DNA of 48,663 nucleotides from Bryobacterales bacterium (GCA_016789905.1 JAEUQC010000043.1:1-48663), one strand, 5' to 3'. Shown: positions 36,222 to 46,435, numbered from the stretch's first letter. Numbers and translations: made by a program. Notes: generated by a model from the sequence alone, not told the origin.

Positions 36222-37567
36222 TTCCCGCTACCCTTTCCCGCCGCTGGCGGACTCAAAAACGTCGTCTCAAACACCGTCACATCCGTGCCCGGCGTCGCCG
36301 CCGCCGTAATGCGAAACTTCGTTACCTCCGCACGTGCCACCGGCGGCGCATGCACCCTCACTTCCTGGTCAACTTCCGCACCAGGGTCCACCAGCACCGC
36401 TCCTGCCGGCTCCAGTTCTGCTCCTGCCAGCCCCTCAATCCGGAAAGTAACCGCCGCCGCCGCCGCTCCTCGGTTGGATAGCTTTGCCTTGTACTTGTTG
36501 AGCACTTGCCCTTTTTCGTTAATTTCAAACGCGTGCTGCCCGCGGTCGGCCCGCAACTGCACCAGCACCGGACGCCGCATGGACAACGCCGTCATCAGCC
36601 CCGAGAAATAGAACAAGATGATGAACAACAGCGCCACCCGCTTCGTGTCGCGGAACCCCAGCCGCTGGTACCATTTCTCGCTTGGATTGCCGGTCAGCGT
36701 CCCAGCCTCGCCCCAGGCGTAGTGAATCAGCGTCGGTCTTCCCAGCCGCCCCAAAACGTCAACGCACGCGTCGATACACTCCCCGCAGTGTACGCATTCA
36801 ATCTGTTTGGGACTGTTGCGGATGTCAATATCCATCGGGCAAACGCGGACACACTTCTTGCACTCAATACAGCTCTTGTTCTCATCCCGGTAGTGAACCA
36901 GCAATGAGTTCTTGTCCACCAGCATTCCTTGCAGGTAGCCATACGGACAGATCGTAGTGCAGAACTTCTGCCGCACAAACGCGAAGTCCAGGAACGTGAT
37001 CAGCGTCACCACCATCCCGGCGATTCCGCCGGCCGTCTGCACATCCAGGGCGATCAGTCGCCCGATCAGATCCCGCGGCTCCACAAAGTACGAGATGAAA
37101 ACGAACGCTAGAAAAACCGACGCCACGCCGATACCGGCCAGCCCCAGCACCCGCTCCACCAGGCGCAGTTTCGCCGCCGGCGCCCCCGCCCAGCGCTTCT
37201 TCACGTGTCGCGCCACTTGTGCTTCCCACCACTGCGCCGCTTCACTGAAAATCGTCTGTGGGCATAGGTATCCGCAATAGATCCGCCCATAAATCAGCGC
37301 CATCGCCACCACCACAAAAAGCAGAAACAGCAGCGTGAAAAACAGGATGGAGAACTCGCTGATCCCCAGTTCAAACCCGGCGAAGTAGAACCTCTGCCGC
37401 GGCAGATCAAAACGCATCACGTTCCAAAACGGAAGAGCCAGGAACACAAGGAAGCAGGCGACGTGAATCAGCTTCCGTACCTGGTGATAGGTCCGTTTCG
37501 GCGGCGGCAGTGGCGCCGCCCGTTCCCGCTTCGCCGGCTTAGGGGGTTCAGGTGTGTTGTTGACCAT
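36218..37567 (-). CDS. ccoG: cbb3 oxidase assembly protein CcoG (FixG/RdxA)
   Basis: Membrane Fe-S protein of 449 residues, thought to reduce copper for delivery to the oxidase. Several helices (about 32-50, 65-95, 145-165, 180-205, 325-345) surround GRIYCGYLCPQTIF and FCTTICPYGYLQG; two [4Fe-4S] clusters are given by CIECKKCVRVCP and CVHCGECIDACVDV. A C-terminal Ig-like domain (about 355-440) completes the family architecture. ATG 37567 is used: it starts just before the Pro/Lys-rich cytoplasmic segment, within the end of the preceding gene (20-base overlap). A frame from 37627 would overlap far more and has no signal. Confidence 0.95.
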   Translation of the reverse strand: MVNNTPEPPKPAKRERAAPLPPPKRTYHQVRKLIHVACFLVFLALPFWNVMRFDLPRQRFYFAGFELGISEFSILFFTLLFLLFVVVAMALIYGRIYCGYLCPQTIFSEAAQWWEAQVARHVKKRWAGAPAAKLRLVERVLGLAGIGVASVFLAFVFISYFVEPRDLIGRLIALDVQTAGGIAGMVVTLITFLDFAFVRQKFCTTICPYGYLQGMLVDKNSLLVHYRDENKSCIECKKCVRVCPMDIDIRNSPKQIECVHCGECIDACVDVLGRLGRPTLIHYAWGEAGTLTGNPSEKWYQRLGFRDTKRVALLFIILFYFSGLMTALSMRRPVLVQLRADRGQHAFEINEKGQVLNKYKAKLSNRGAAAAAVTFRIEGLAGAELEPAGAVLVDPGAEVDQEVRVHAPPVARAEVTKFRITAAATPGTDVTVFETTFLSPPAAGKGSGK

Positions 37568-38252
37568 GGCAGGCGGGGACTCCAGTTCCCGAAGTTGGAA
37601 GGGAAAGCGTGCCGCGCCAGGCCACAAACAGTCCCGCCGCTATCGTCGCTATCGCTGCCACTCGCGTGCCATGCCGGCTAAATCGGCGCTGAAACCCTGC
37701 GGCAAATAACCCGATCGATAACAACGCGCCAGCCGTGCCCGCGCCAAATCCCAGCATCGTCGCTCCGCCGTCCAGTGCATTGCCGGCCGACGCCGCTTTC
37801 AATAGCGCCGCCCACACCATGCCGCACGGCAGCAGCCCAAGCAGCAAGCCCAACCGGAAGCGATTGAAAACGCCCGGCTTCATCAGCAACGGCGCCGTCC
37901 AGCGCAATAACCGCCGCGCCGCCGGGATCTGCTCGATTTGTACCAGTCGCTGTTTGGGGACCAATCCCAACATCCATACTCCTGCCAGTACCAACAGCAA
38001 TCCGCTTGCCAAAGCCACCCACCGTTCCAACCCCGGCAGCGCCGCCATCACCGCCACGCCTCCGCCCGCTTCCCCCGCCGCCATCCCCAGCACCGCATAC
38101 GTCGCAATCCGTCCAAGGTTATAAGCGAAGTGCCCCGCCGCTCCCCCGCCCGTGGCTCCGGATGCGATCACCAGCGGCCCGCACATCTGCGCGCAGTGCA
38201 AACTGCTCGCCAGTCCCAGCCCGAACGCCACTCCCCAGTCGGCGCCGGTCAT
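37548..38252 (-). CDS. SafE/TauE-like copper-handling membrane protein (CcoH-cluster 'UreH_2' family)
   Basis: A 234-residue polytopic protein (six to seven helices) of the sulfite-exporter-TauE/cytochrome-biogenesis transmembrane group common beside ccoGI genes. The N-terminal HCAQMCGPLV motif (His19-Cys20-x-x-Met23-Cys24) and GLLPCGMVWAALLKAA later are the conserved Cys/Met pairs, likely copper ligands. It probably passes copper to CcoN or reduces it for CcoI. The ATG at 38252 shares one base with the TAA of the flavoprotein gene (TAATG), fixing the start. The last 15 residues (TSGTGVPACHGQQHT) overlap the ccoG start. Confidence 0.9.
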   Translation of the reverse strand: MTGADWGVAFGLGLASSLHCAQMCGPLVIASGATGGGAAGHFAYNLGRIATYAVLGMAAGEAGGGVAVMAALPGLERWVALASGLLLVLAGVWMLGLVPKQRLVQIEQIPAARRLLRWTAPLLMKPGVFNRFRLGLLLGLLPCGMVWAALLKAASAGNALDGGATMLGFGAGTAGALLSIGLFAAGFQRRFSRHGTRVAAIATIAAGLFVAWRGTLSLPTSGTGVPACHGQQHT

Positions 38253-40162
38253 TACATGCTCCCGTAGTTGATCTTCGGGTTTGGCGCCGGAATGCTTACG
38301 CACTCCCAGGCAAAGTCGAAATTCTGCATCGTGATGGCGTTCGTCGGGCACCGCGACGCGCACATCGCGCAACGCAGGCAGGTGGATTCGTCCTTCATCA
38401 ACACCGCCCCGAACTCTTCCGGATCGGCCCCGTCCAGCATCGCCGCCCATTCCGGCACATGCAGCAGATCTCGCACAGGTGTCAGCCGGATCAGGTGTTC
38501 CGGACACACGTCCACGCACCCGTTGCACCCCACACATTTGCTCGTATCGAACACTGTGTTGACGTTGCACCGCAGGCAGCGTGACGCCTGGTCCCGCGCA
38601 TCGGCTTCGCTGAAATTCTCCTCAACAATGTCCACCGAACTGGCGCGCCGCGCCGGATCCAGCGCCGGTGGATTTTCTCGTCCAAAACTTTCCCACCCCT
38701 CGGCCATCGTGTACGACGCCGGGCGCCAGTTTCGCCGCAAAACCACATCCGTTCGCGTGCGGCGCAAGTAGTCGTGCATCGAACGGGCGGCAATCTGCGC
38801 CGAAGCCACCGCGTCGATGAACAACCTTGGCCCGTGGGCGATGTCGCCGCACGCGAACACGTCCGGAGCAGTCGTTTGGTATGTCTCCGGATGAACTTTA
38901 ATCAACCCGCGCTCGCTCGCCACGCCGTCGGCGGGGTCCAGGAACGACAAGTCCGACGTCTGCCCGATTGCGAAGATCACCGTATCCGCCGGTATCTCCT
39001 CAATGTCGCTCTCGTCGAACTTCGGATTGAATTTCTTGTTCTCGTCAAAAACCGATACGCACTTCACCGCACGGAACGCTCGCACCTTCCCGTCCCGGCC
39101 CTCGATCGATCGCGGTCCCCGTCGCGCATGAAGCTTCACGCCCTCTTCCCGGCCCTCTTCGATCTCGATCTCATCGGCCGGCATCTCTTCCCGGCTCTCC
39201 AGGCATACCACGTGGATCTCTTTGTCCCCGCTCAGCCGCAGCGCGCTCCGCGCCACATCATAGGCCATCTGCTGCTCGCGGTTGATCTCGGCGATCTCCT
39301 CATTCCGGCTCTTCATCCACGCCGGCCGCAACGCGCTGCGCGCCACATCGTAGGCCACATTCCCGCCGCCAACAACGACAATCCGCTCGCCCAGCGGCAT
39401 TGGCGTGCCCTCGTTAAACGAGCGCAAAAACTCCATCCCGTCGTAGACGCCCTCTAGCTCATTTCCCTCGACATTCAGCTTCCGGCCCTTCGGCAGGCCA
39501 ATCCCCAGGAAGATCGCTGCAAAGCCCTCGGCGCGCAGACTCGGAATCGTGAAATCCCGCCCTAGCCGCATGTTGCACTTCAGTTCCACGCCCAGCGACA
39601 GAATTGCTTTGATCTCCGCCATCACCAGGTCGCGCGGCAACCGGTACACAGGAACACCCACGCGCGTCATCCCGCCCGGCTCGGCATCGGCTTCAAACAC
39701 CGTCACCTTGTACCCGATCCTGGTCAGGTCGTGCGCCACCGTCATCCCGCTCACGCCGCCGCCCACCACCGCCACGCGCTCGTAGTTCCCCCGGTTCGGC
39801 GGCAGCATCTTTTCGTTCGCGAACTCACGGTGCTTGCTGTAGTCGCCCGTCTCCGGCCCGAACTTGTCCGTCACAAATCGCTTCAACGCACGAATCGCCA
39901 CCGGCTCGTCCAGCGATCCTCGCCGGCAGTTCAACTCGCACGGCGCTCCGCAAACCCGCCCGCAGATCGACGCAAACGGGTTCGTCGCCCGGATGATCCG
40001 GTAGGCGTCCTCGTACCGGCCCTCGGCGATCGCGTTCACATACCCGCACGCATCCGTATGGACAGGGCACGCGTGCCGGCACTTCACCATCTCCACCCAG
40101 TAGGCGGATTCGTCTGGCTGCACTAGCTCCATTGGATTTGCGGGCGCTGTCAACGTGGCCAT
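38252..40162 (-). CDS. GltD-like FAD/Fe-S oxidoreductase with C-terminal ferredoxin domain
   Basis: A 636-residue soluble flavoprotein resembling the small subunit of glutamate synthase. N-terminal Fe-S region: CRHACPVHTDAC (28-39) and CGRVCGAPCELNC (67-79); FAD site VAVVGGGVSGMTVAH (130-144); second Rossmann fold VVVGGGNVAYD (262-272) for NAD(P)H; CGDIAHG (438-444) for FAD; then a two-cluster ferredoxin CVGCNGCVDVCP (543-554) and CLRCAMCASRCP (595-606). It should move electrons between NAD(P)H and Fe-S partners. No glutamate synthase large subunit is nearby; in this operon it may link NADPH or ferredoxin to quinone or the bc complex (inference). The NAD(P) helix carries a 30-residue duplication. 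Start ATG 40162 is fixed by TAATG overlap with the upstream gene. Confidence 0.93.
   Translation of the reverse strand: MATLTAPANPMELVQPDESAYWVEMVKCRHACPVHTDACGYVNAIAEGRYEDAYRIIRATNPFASICGRVCGAPCELNCRRGSLDEPVAIRALKRFVTDKFGPETGDYSKHREFANEKMLPPNRGNYERVAVVGGGVSGMTVAHDLTRIGYKVTVFEADAEPGGMTRVGVPVYRLPRDLVMAEIKAILSLGVELKCNMRLGRDFTIPSLRAEGFAAIFLGIGLPKGRKLNVEGNELEGVYDGMEFLRSFNEGTPMPLGERIVVVGGGNVAYDVARSALRPAWMKSRNEEIAEINREQQMAYDVARSALRLSGDKEIHVVCLESREEMPADEIEIEEGREEGVKLHARRGPRSIEGRDGKVRAFRAVKCVSVFDENKKFNPKFDESDIEEIPADTVIFAIGQTSDLSFLDPADGVASERGLIKVHPETYQTTAPDVFACGDIAHGPRLFIDAVASAQIAARSMHDYLRRTRTDVVLRRNWRPASYTMAEGWESFGRENPPALDPARRASSVDIVEENFSEADARDQASRCLRCNVNTVFDTSKCVGCNGCVDVCPEHLIRLTPVRDLLHVPEWAAMLDGADPEEFGAVLMKDESTCLRCAMCASRCPTNAITMQNFDFAWECVSIPAPNPKINYGSM
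39236..39355 (-). repeat. Internal near-tandem duplication in the GltD-like gene
   Basis: Bases 39326-39355 and 39236-39265 both encode AYDVARSALR (residues 270-279 and 300-309) and agree at 27 of 30 bases. The 60 bases between encode PAWMKSRNEEIAEINREQQM. Period 90 bases, so the frame is kept. Confidence 0.8.
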
Positions 40163-40455
40163 TAGTGTTTCCCGGAACGGAATGCGAACAACAACACGCA
40201 CGCGACGTAGATAAAGGCCATGCCCGCCACCGCCATCATGAACCCGTCCGCCGTCGTCGTAGCGTTATTGAATGCCACCACCAGCGGCCCGCGGTCGGAG
40301 TGGGTCGTTTCGCCGTTCATGTACAGGATGAAGTAGGATGCGCACCCCAGTCCTACCACCGTGAACGCGCCTTTCAGAAAGCCCGGAACCTCCGTGCCTT
40401 CTTTCTCGGTGATCCACCCATCGGCGTATTCCTTTATCGGATGTTTCTCTTCCAT
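40162..40455 (-). CDS. Heme-less two-helix membrane protein (CcoP N-terminal-like?)
   Basis: A 97-residue protein with helices at about 28-47 and 72-92. The start (EYADGWITEKEGTEVPGFLKGAF) recalls the FixP/CcoP N-terminal membrane anchor, which has DGIEE...P before its helix, but there is no CxxCH anywhere. Position after CcoN, CcoO and the CcoQ-like peptide is exactly where ccoP stands in ordinary cbb3 operons. It may be the anchor remnant of CcoP whose heme function passed to the heptaheme protein; this is inference. ATG 40455 has GGGGAG six bases upstream; the 3' end overlaps the flavoprotein start by one base. Confidence 0.75.
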   Translation of the reverse strand: MEEKHPIKEYADGWITEKEGTEVPGFLKGAFTVVGLGCASYFILYMNGETTHSDRGPLVVAFNNATTTADGFMMAVAGMAFIYVACVLLFAFRSGKH

Positions 40456-40468
40456 GTTCGTCTCCCCT

Positions 40469-40627
40469 TCAGTCCTCTTTGAGCATCTGGAATTTGACGT
40501 CTTCGCTGTGGTCGCCCCAATACCCGTCACGCCGTGTCTTCACAAAGAAGTACCCTGCCAACGCGAACAGAATCGCGAAGAATAGATAGGCGAAATAGAC
40601 ACTCGGCCATGCGTAGTCGCTATGCAT
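40469..40627 (-). CDS. CcoQ-like small subunit of cbb3 oxidase
   Basis: A 52-residue single-helix peptide: a short aromatic start (HSDYAWPSVYFAY), a helix (about 9-29) and a polar tail (KTRRDGYWGDHSEDVKFQMLKED). Its size, helix position and place directly after ccoO match CcoQ, though the tail is not the usual proteobacterial one. CcoQ is thought to stabilise the oxidase complex. Gap to ccoO is 9 bases and to the next gene 13. Confidence 0.7.
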   Translation of the reverse strand: MHSDYAWPSVYFAYLFFAILFALAGYFFVKTRRDGYWGDHSEDVKFQMLKED

Positions 40628-40636
40628 CGTCTATCC

Positions 40637-41206
40637 CTACTTCTCGAAATCGCCGTCCGGCCGCCAGTTCTTCGCCCGCCCCAGCGTCTGCAGATACGCC
40701 ACCATCGCCTGGAACTCTTCTTCGTTCGCGGCGATCCATGGAAACGGCGGCATCACCGAACCTGGCACCAGATCCCGCGGATTGCGGAAGTGGGTCCGGT
40801 GCCACTGCATGTCGTACTTGCCGCCCACGCGCGATAGATCCGGCCCCGTGCGCTTGGTTCCGAACAGATGCGGGTAGTCGTAGACGAACTCGTCGGGCGT
40901 TGAAACCGGAGAATCCACCCCGCGCCACCCCGATCGTTTCGTGTCGGCCAGAATCGTTCGTGTCTGTTGTGTATGGCAGTACGTGCAGCCCTCGCGAATA
41001 TAGATCGCCCGGCCCTTCAACTCTTGCTCCGTATATGGCTTCAACTCCCCGGTAATGCCCTTCGCAGGATCGCTGTTCGAAAACGGTTTCGCCCACGTCT
41101 TATCGATCAACGGCGGTACAACCGTCGTCAGAATGCCCCCGATGAAGAAGATCAGCAGCGAAGCGCCGACCGCAAACCCGAAGTTAGTATCTGCTTTCTG
41201 TAACAT
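40637..41206 (-). CDS. ccoO: cbb3-type cytochrome oxidase subunit II, mono-heme CcoO
   Basis: Membrane-anchored cytochrome c of 189 residues passing electrons to CcoN. One N-terminal helix (10-32), heme site Cys74-Thr-Tyr-Cys77-His78 in REGCTYCHTQQTR, and axial Met in PGSVMPPFPWI. YDYPHLFGTKRTGPDLSRVGGKY is the CcoO signature. GAGGAG lies just before ATG 41206. Follows ccoN by 11 bases. Confidence 0.96.
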   Translation of the reverse strand: MLQKADTNFGFAVGASLLIFFIGGILTTVVPPLIDKTWAKPFSNSDPAKGITGELKPYTEQELKGRAIYIREGCTYCHTQQTRTILADTKRSGWRGVDSPVSTPDEFVYDYPHLFGTKRTGPDLSRVGGKYDMQWHRTHFRNPRDLVPGSVMPPFPWIAANEEEFQAMVAYLQTLGRAKNWRPDGDFEK

Positions 41207-41217
41207 AGGGTCTCCTC

Positions 41218-42624
41218 TTACGCCTCTAACGCTTTCTTCTCGCCTAGCGCCGTCGCCAGTACGTTATAGGCGAAGCACACGATCCCGGCGAACATCAAAA
41301 TGCCGGAGAAGAAGCGCACCAGCCACACCGGCCCCAGCGCGATCACCGTATCGATAAACGGAATCGCCGGGTTGTTCCACTGCCAACCTTGCCAGAAGCC
41401 GCCTAGCCACAGAGTGACAAAGAACCCCAGCCCGCCCGACATGAAGAACCAGTAGCTCCATTGCGCCAGCGGCTGTGAATGCAGTGGCGTCCGGAAGATA
41501 CGCGGAAGTATATAGTACGTGCCCGCGATCGCAAAGAAGCTGAACGCTCCCAGCACCGCCATGTGCGCGTGCCCGGGAATCCAGTCCGTCTTCGACACAA
41601 TCGCGTTCACCGCTCGCAGGCTGTGCATCGGCCCCTGGAAGCACGTCAGCAGATAGAACACCACGCCCGACATCAGGAACTTCAGCGGCACATTCTCGCC
41701 CATCTCGTGCCAGTGGCCCTTGATCGTCGAAAATAGGTTAAACACCACCGCCCACACAGGTATGATAAGCATCACCGAGAATGCGATGGCGATCGTCTGC
41801 AGCCACTGCGAAATCGGTCCATGCAGCATGTGATGCGCGCCCGTCCAGACGTAGACAAACGCCAGCGACCAGAACCCGATCATCGACAGCTTATGGCTGT
41901 GCAACGGCAGATTGGACGATCGCGGGATGAAGTAGTAAGCCAGCGCCAGACCGGCAGGCGTGAAGATCAGTCCCACCGCGTTATGCACATACATCCAGTT
42001 CAAATTCGCCTGGTTCACACCCGTCGCAAACAGCGTGGCGAAGTTGCCGGTCAAATAGACGAACGCCGTCCACAGAATCGTGCCCATGATGTACCAGATA
42101 CTCACGTACATCTGCTGGTAGCGCCGCGTGGCGATGGTCATGAAGATATTCACCCCGAACATGATCCACGCCACCACCACCAGCACATCCAGCGGTAGCG
42201 GCAGTTCGGCGTACTCCAGCCCCGATGTCCAGCCCATCAGCAGCGATACAACCGCGCCCAGTACGATGACGTTCCACAGCGCCGCCGTCGCCAGTCCCAG
42301 TTTCTCGCTCCATATCTTCACGCCGCACAGTCGCGGCACCAGGTAGAAGATCAGTCCCATGTCGCACGCCAGCAGCCACCCGAACAGCATCCCGTTCACG
42401 TGCAGCGGACGCATCCTTCCGTAGGTAAACATCGCCACCGTGGAAAGCAGTTCCGGCCACACAAACTTCGCGGCGATGATGATCGCGATAATGCCCACAA
42501 TGAAGAAATAAGCCACACTGCTCAACAGGAACCACTTCACCGTCAGGTCTTCATGGACAACTGGCTCGGCGCCTGTCACCCGTTGTATTTCGGTCGCCCG
42601 GTCCTGGGCATTCGCATCAGCCAT
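41218..42624 (-). CDS. ccoN: cbb3-type cytochrome oxidase catalytic subunit CcoN
   Basis: Twelve-helix heme-copper oxidase core, 468 residues, reducing O2 to water in the cytoplasmic membrane. Low-spin heme ligand His75 (RPLHVNGM); CuB ligands His214 (MYVHNAVG), His264 and His265 (TGAHHMLHGP); Tyr258 in VYVWTGAHH is the expected His-Tyr cross-link tyrosine; His352 and His354 (PGHAHMAVLG) bind the two hemes. These are C-family (cbb3) features: high oxygen affinity is usual. No catalytic residue is missing. Three bases separate it from the heptaheme gene upstream. Confidence 0.97.
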   Translation of the reverse strand: MADANAQDRATEIQRVTGAEPVVHEDLTVKWFLLSSVAYFFIVGIIAIIIAAKFVWPELLSTVAMFTYGRMRPLHVNGMLFGWLLACDMGLIFYLVPRLCGVKIWSEKLGLATAALWNVIVLGAVVSLLMGWTSGLEYAELPLPLDVLVVVAWIMFGVNIFMTIATRRYQQMYVSIWYIMGTILWTAFVYLTGNFATLFATGVNQANLNWMYVHNAVGLIFTPAGLALAYYFIPRSSNLPLHSHKLSMIGFWSLAFVYVWTGAHHMLHGPISQWLQTIAIAFSVMLIIPVWAVVFNLFSTIKGHWHEMGENVPLKFLMSGVVFYLLTCFQGPMHSLRAVNAIVSKTDWIPGHAHMAVLGAFSFFAIAGTYYILPRIFRTPLHSQPLAQWSYWFFMSGGLGFFVTLWLGGFWQGWQWNNPAIPFIDTVIALGPVWLVRFFSGILMFAGIVCFAYNVLATALGEKKALEA

Positions 42625-42627
42625 GAC

Positions 42628-44409
42628 CTACTCCCTCCCCTTCTTATTCATGCTTCGGATAAAGTTCACCACGTCGCCCACGTCGTTCTGGTTCAGTCCG
42701 TAGTCGATCCATGGCGGCATCGCCGTTCCCTGCACCCCGTACAGAATTGAATCAAACATGCGCCGGTCGTTTACGCTATTCACAAACTGCGTGTTTCTCA
42801 GGTTCCGCGGCCGCGGCAGTATGTCCAGCGAGTTCGGTCCCTTGCCGTCCCCTTTGCGCCCATGGCATCCGCCGCAGCGAGCCACAAAAATCCCCTCGCC
42901 CCGCTGCACCGATTCCTTGCTCATCGCCACCGGGTTCGTCTCCGGCAACTTCCGGTCTTTGGGCGCAGGCCGCTTCGACTTCACAAACGCCGTGTCAATG
43001 TAATCCAGCAGCGAGTCGATCTGCCCGTCGCTCATCACCTTCGCCCACGGCGGCATCGACGTTCCCGCCACGCCCTCCGCAATCGACTTCTTGAATCGAT
43101 CTCTCGGCTTCGAAGTCATAAACGCGGTCTTCGTTAATTCGCGAGGCGACGGATCCAGATAGATCGCAATCGGCCCCAGCCCGTCGCCCTTCTCTCCGTG
43201 GCAACGCGCGCAGACTTCCTTGTACAGCTCTTTACCCGTCAGCGTCGCCGCCACCGGCGTTTTCCGTCCCGCCAGATACACCGTCATCGCCTGGAACTGC
43301 GCATCTGTGAAGCGGAACGTTGGCATGATGGAATCCGGTATCACCGCCCGCGGATCGCGGAAGTGATCCCCAATCCATTTCTCGTCCCGCATCAGTCCGG
43401 CATAGCTGATGTCCGGCGCAATGCCGCCATCCTTGCCGTCCAGTTTGTGGCACGCCGTGCAAGCGAACCGGTCAATCAGTTCCGCTCCGCCTGAAATCTC
43501 CTTCGCCGCCGCCGCCGGCCCGCCCTCAGTCTTGGTCGCCTCCGCCAGCCGCGTCTTGTATCTTTCCAGGCCCGTTTCGGCGAAGTTAATCCCCTTCCGG
43601 CTCTTCAGGAACACCACCAGCGCCTTCACTTCGTCCGGCTTCAAATTGAACTTCGGCATGAACGAATTCGCCGCGTTCGATCGCGGATCCACAATCGAGT
43701 CCCACAAATAGTCGATCTTGAACTTGTGCCCGGCTTCCGACAGGTCCGGCCCCAGCGTCCCGTCGCTGATCCCTTCCACCTTGTGGCAGCCATAGCAATT
43801 GTTGGCGAAGAACAGTTGCCGGCCTTTGGCGATGGTCGGCGTCCCGGCGAAGTTCTCTTCCGTGTGGCACTGCGCGCACGACACTTCCAAATACTCCTTG
43901 CCCTTCAGATACGGCAGGTACTCTTTCTTCCACGGCTCCTGTGTGATAAAGCCCAGCATCGGTTCCGGCCAGTAGTGGTCGTCGCCGTGCGCGTACTGCG
44001 CTTGCAGCCCGCGCCCTTGCCCCTCGTGGCACACTGTGCAGCCGAAGTCGGCGTACTTGTGCCGCCTCTCCCAACTCCCGTTTTCTTTTTTCTTGTCCCC
44101 CAGCGATACCAGGTACGGGTGCGATTTCAACGGTTGAGCGTGGCCGGCGAAGCGCGGGTCATCGGCGGCCACGTGGCAGGTTATGCAGCGGTCCACCCGC
44201 TGCTCACCGAACTGCGTCACAATCGTCTGTTCAATCCGCGGCGAGCGCTCGTTCAGCGCCGCCCGCTCCCGGTCGTTCTTCGACAGCGACTTCGCCTGGT
44301 CGAAATACGCCGTCTGGTGCCTTTCCCAACGGTGGAAAAACTGCTGATAAAACACCGATCCATGCACCACCAGGATCAGTAAGGAGGCAATCGCAAGGGC
44401 TAGTCGCAT
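42628..44409 (-). CDS. Membrane-anchored heptaheme cytochrome c
   Basis: A 593-residue periplasmic protein anchored by an N-terminal helix (1-22). Seven CxxCH sites: CITCH 75, CTVCH 124, CAQCH 178, CYGCH 205, CTACH 317, CARCH 400 and CGGCH 512. Distal Met candidates follow the last four (NSFMPKF, DSIMPTF, TSMPPW, TAMPPW), so those are class I domains; the first three lie close together with extra His and look like a multiheme patch. Placed between cytochrome b and CcoN, it presumably replaces cytochrome c1 and links the bc complex directly to the cbb3 oxidase. ATG 44409 starts the anchor; the Shine-Dalgarno is weak. Gap to cytochrome b is 13 bases. Confidence 0.93.
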   Translation of the reverse strand: MRLALAIASLLILVVHGSVFYQQFFHRWERHQTAYFDQAKSLSKNDRERAALNERSPRIEQTIVTQFGEQRVDRCITCHVAADDPRFAGHAQPLKSHPYLVSLGDKKKENGSWERRHKYADFGCTVCHEGQGRGLQAQYAHGDDHYWPEPMLGFITQEPWKKEYLPYLKGKEYLEVSCAQCHTEENFAGTPTIAKGRQLFFANNCYGCHKVEGISDGTLGPDLSEAGHKFKIDYLWDSIVDPRSNAANSFMPKFNLKPDEVKALVVFLKSRKGINFAETGLERYKTRLAEATKTEGGPAAAAKEISGGAELIDRFACTACHKLDGKDGGIAPDISYAGLMRDEKWIGDHFRDPRAVIPDSIMPTFRFTDAQFQAMTVYLAGRKTPVAATLTGKELYKEVCARCHGEKGDGLGPIAIYLDPSPRELTKTAFMTSKPRDRFKKSIAEGVAGTSMPPWAKVMSDGQIDSLLDYIDTAFVKSKRPAPKDRKLPETNPVAMSKESVQRGEGIFVARCGGCHGRKGDGKGPNSLDILPRPRNLRNTQFVNSVNDRRMFDSILYGVQGTAMPPWIDYGLNQNDVGDVVNFIRSMNKKGRE

Positions 44410-44422
44410 AGTAGAGTCCCGG

Positions 44423-45688
<1,266 letters not shown>

Positions 45689-45699
45689 AGCAGGTGCGC

Positions 45700-46185
45700 C
45701 TACACGTTGAAATACGTGCCAGGTTCAATCTCCTGGTCTTTGTCCACTTCCAACTCGCCATTCGGCGCCATCGAGATCTTGTACCAGGCCAGCGGCTTCG
45801 GCGCCGGTCCGCCCGTCACATTCCCGTCCTGGTCATACCGCGATCCATGGCATGGGCATGAATACCCCGTGTCCGACGGACTCACAATGCAGCCCAGATG
45901 CGTGCAGGTCGTCGACACCGCCGCGAACTGATTTCCATCTCGCACCAGGCAGATCCGCCGGTCTTCCAGCGCCAGCTTCGTCCCAGACGGAAAGTCGTCC
46001 GGCTTGCCCACATGGAACCGCGACGGCTGCCCGTAGGTCGCCCGCGGCTTGATGAACACAAAATTGGAAAACGCGCTCAACACCGCTGAACCGATCAGTC
46101 CGAATGCGCTCAAAAATGTCAGTACCCGCCGGCGCCCGCCGGCGTCTTCCTGCTCGGCCGGCTTGTGCGTGCCGTGGTTATCCAT
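45700..46185 (-). CDS. Rieske 2Fe-2S protein
   Basis: High-potential electron carrier of the bc complex, 161 residues. A Tat-like start ([21 protein letters not shown], helix 21-43) acts as uncleaved membrane anchor. Cluster box 1 CTHLGC (94-99) and box 2 [10 protein letters not shown] (109-118) contain the two Cys and two His ligands and the disulfide Cys. GAGGAG precedes ATG 46185 by seven bases. Its start overlaps the end of the CcoS-like gene by 8 bases. Confidence 0.96.
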   Translation of the reverse strand: MDNHGTHKPAEQEDAGGRRRVLTFLSAFGLIGSAVLSAFSNFVFIKPRATYGQPSRFHVGKPDDFPSGTKLALEDRRICLVRDGNQFAAVSTTCTHLGCIVSPSDTGYSCPCHGSRYDQDGNVTGGPAPKPLAWYKISMAPNGELEVDKDQEIEPGTYFNV

Positions 46186-46366
46186 TCCGTTTCTCCTCAG
46201 GGGCGTTCGCGGAGTCCACTATCTCTTCCAGATCCGACCAGAAAACCTGATACTTCGTCTCTTCCAGATCCCGGAAATAGTCCCGCTTCACGGAGAAAAC
46301 AAACACGCTCGCCGCGCCGATTCCCATCAGCAGGCTCGCAACGATGGCGATCCATGTCTGCTCCAT
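46178..46366 (-). CDS. CcoS-like small membrane protein (first gene of respiratory operon)
   Basis: A 62-residue peptide: helix 5-25 ([22 protein letters not shown]), then [26 protein letters not shown]. The order short helix, Arg/Lys, aromatic-DLEE, then a second acidic patch resembles CcoS, a cbb3 maturation peptide for heme and copper insertion, although CcoS proper has DDLE and a different second half. Start ATG 46366 has AAGGGG just upstream (2-3 bases, close). Placed before the Rieske gene, a subunit of the bc complex is an alternative. Confidence 0.65.
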   Translation of the reverse strand: MEQTWIAIVASLLMGIGAASVFVFSVKRDYFRDLEETKYQVFWSDLEEIVDSANAPEEKRNG

Positions 46367-46380
46367 GACCCCTTAGGCCT

Positions 46381-46396
46381 TGCAGCCGACGGGCCA
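46381..46396 (-). promoter_or_regulatory. Sigma-54-like -24/-12 element before the respiratory operon
   Basis: The minus strand reads TGGCCCGTCGGCTGCA (46396-46381), against the consensus TGGCACGN4TTGCA: GG and GC are exactly ten bases apart and only two positions differ. The start point would be near 46371, leaving a leader of only about five bases, which is a point against it. An NtrC-type activator is encoded at the operon's end. Confidence 0.4.
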
Positions 46397-46435
46397 ATAC
46401 ACCACCTATTTGTTTCAACGGGTTACAGAGAACCG

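Noticed and set aside
42628..44409. Heptaheme protein as a nitrite or hydroxylamine-type reductase
   Set aside because: No CxxCK or other catalytic heme signature; several domains have Met axial ligands, and the neighbours are bc and cbb3 subunits.
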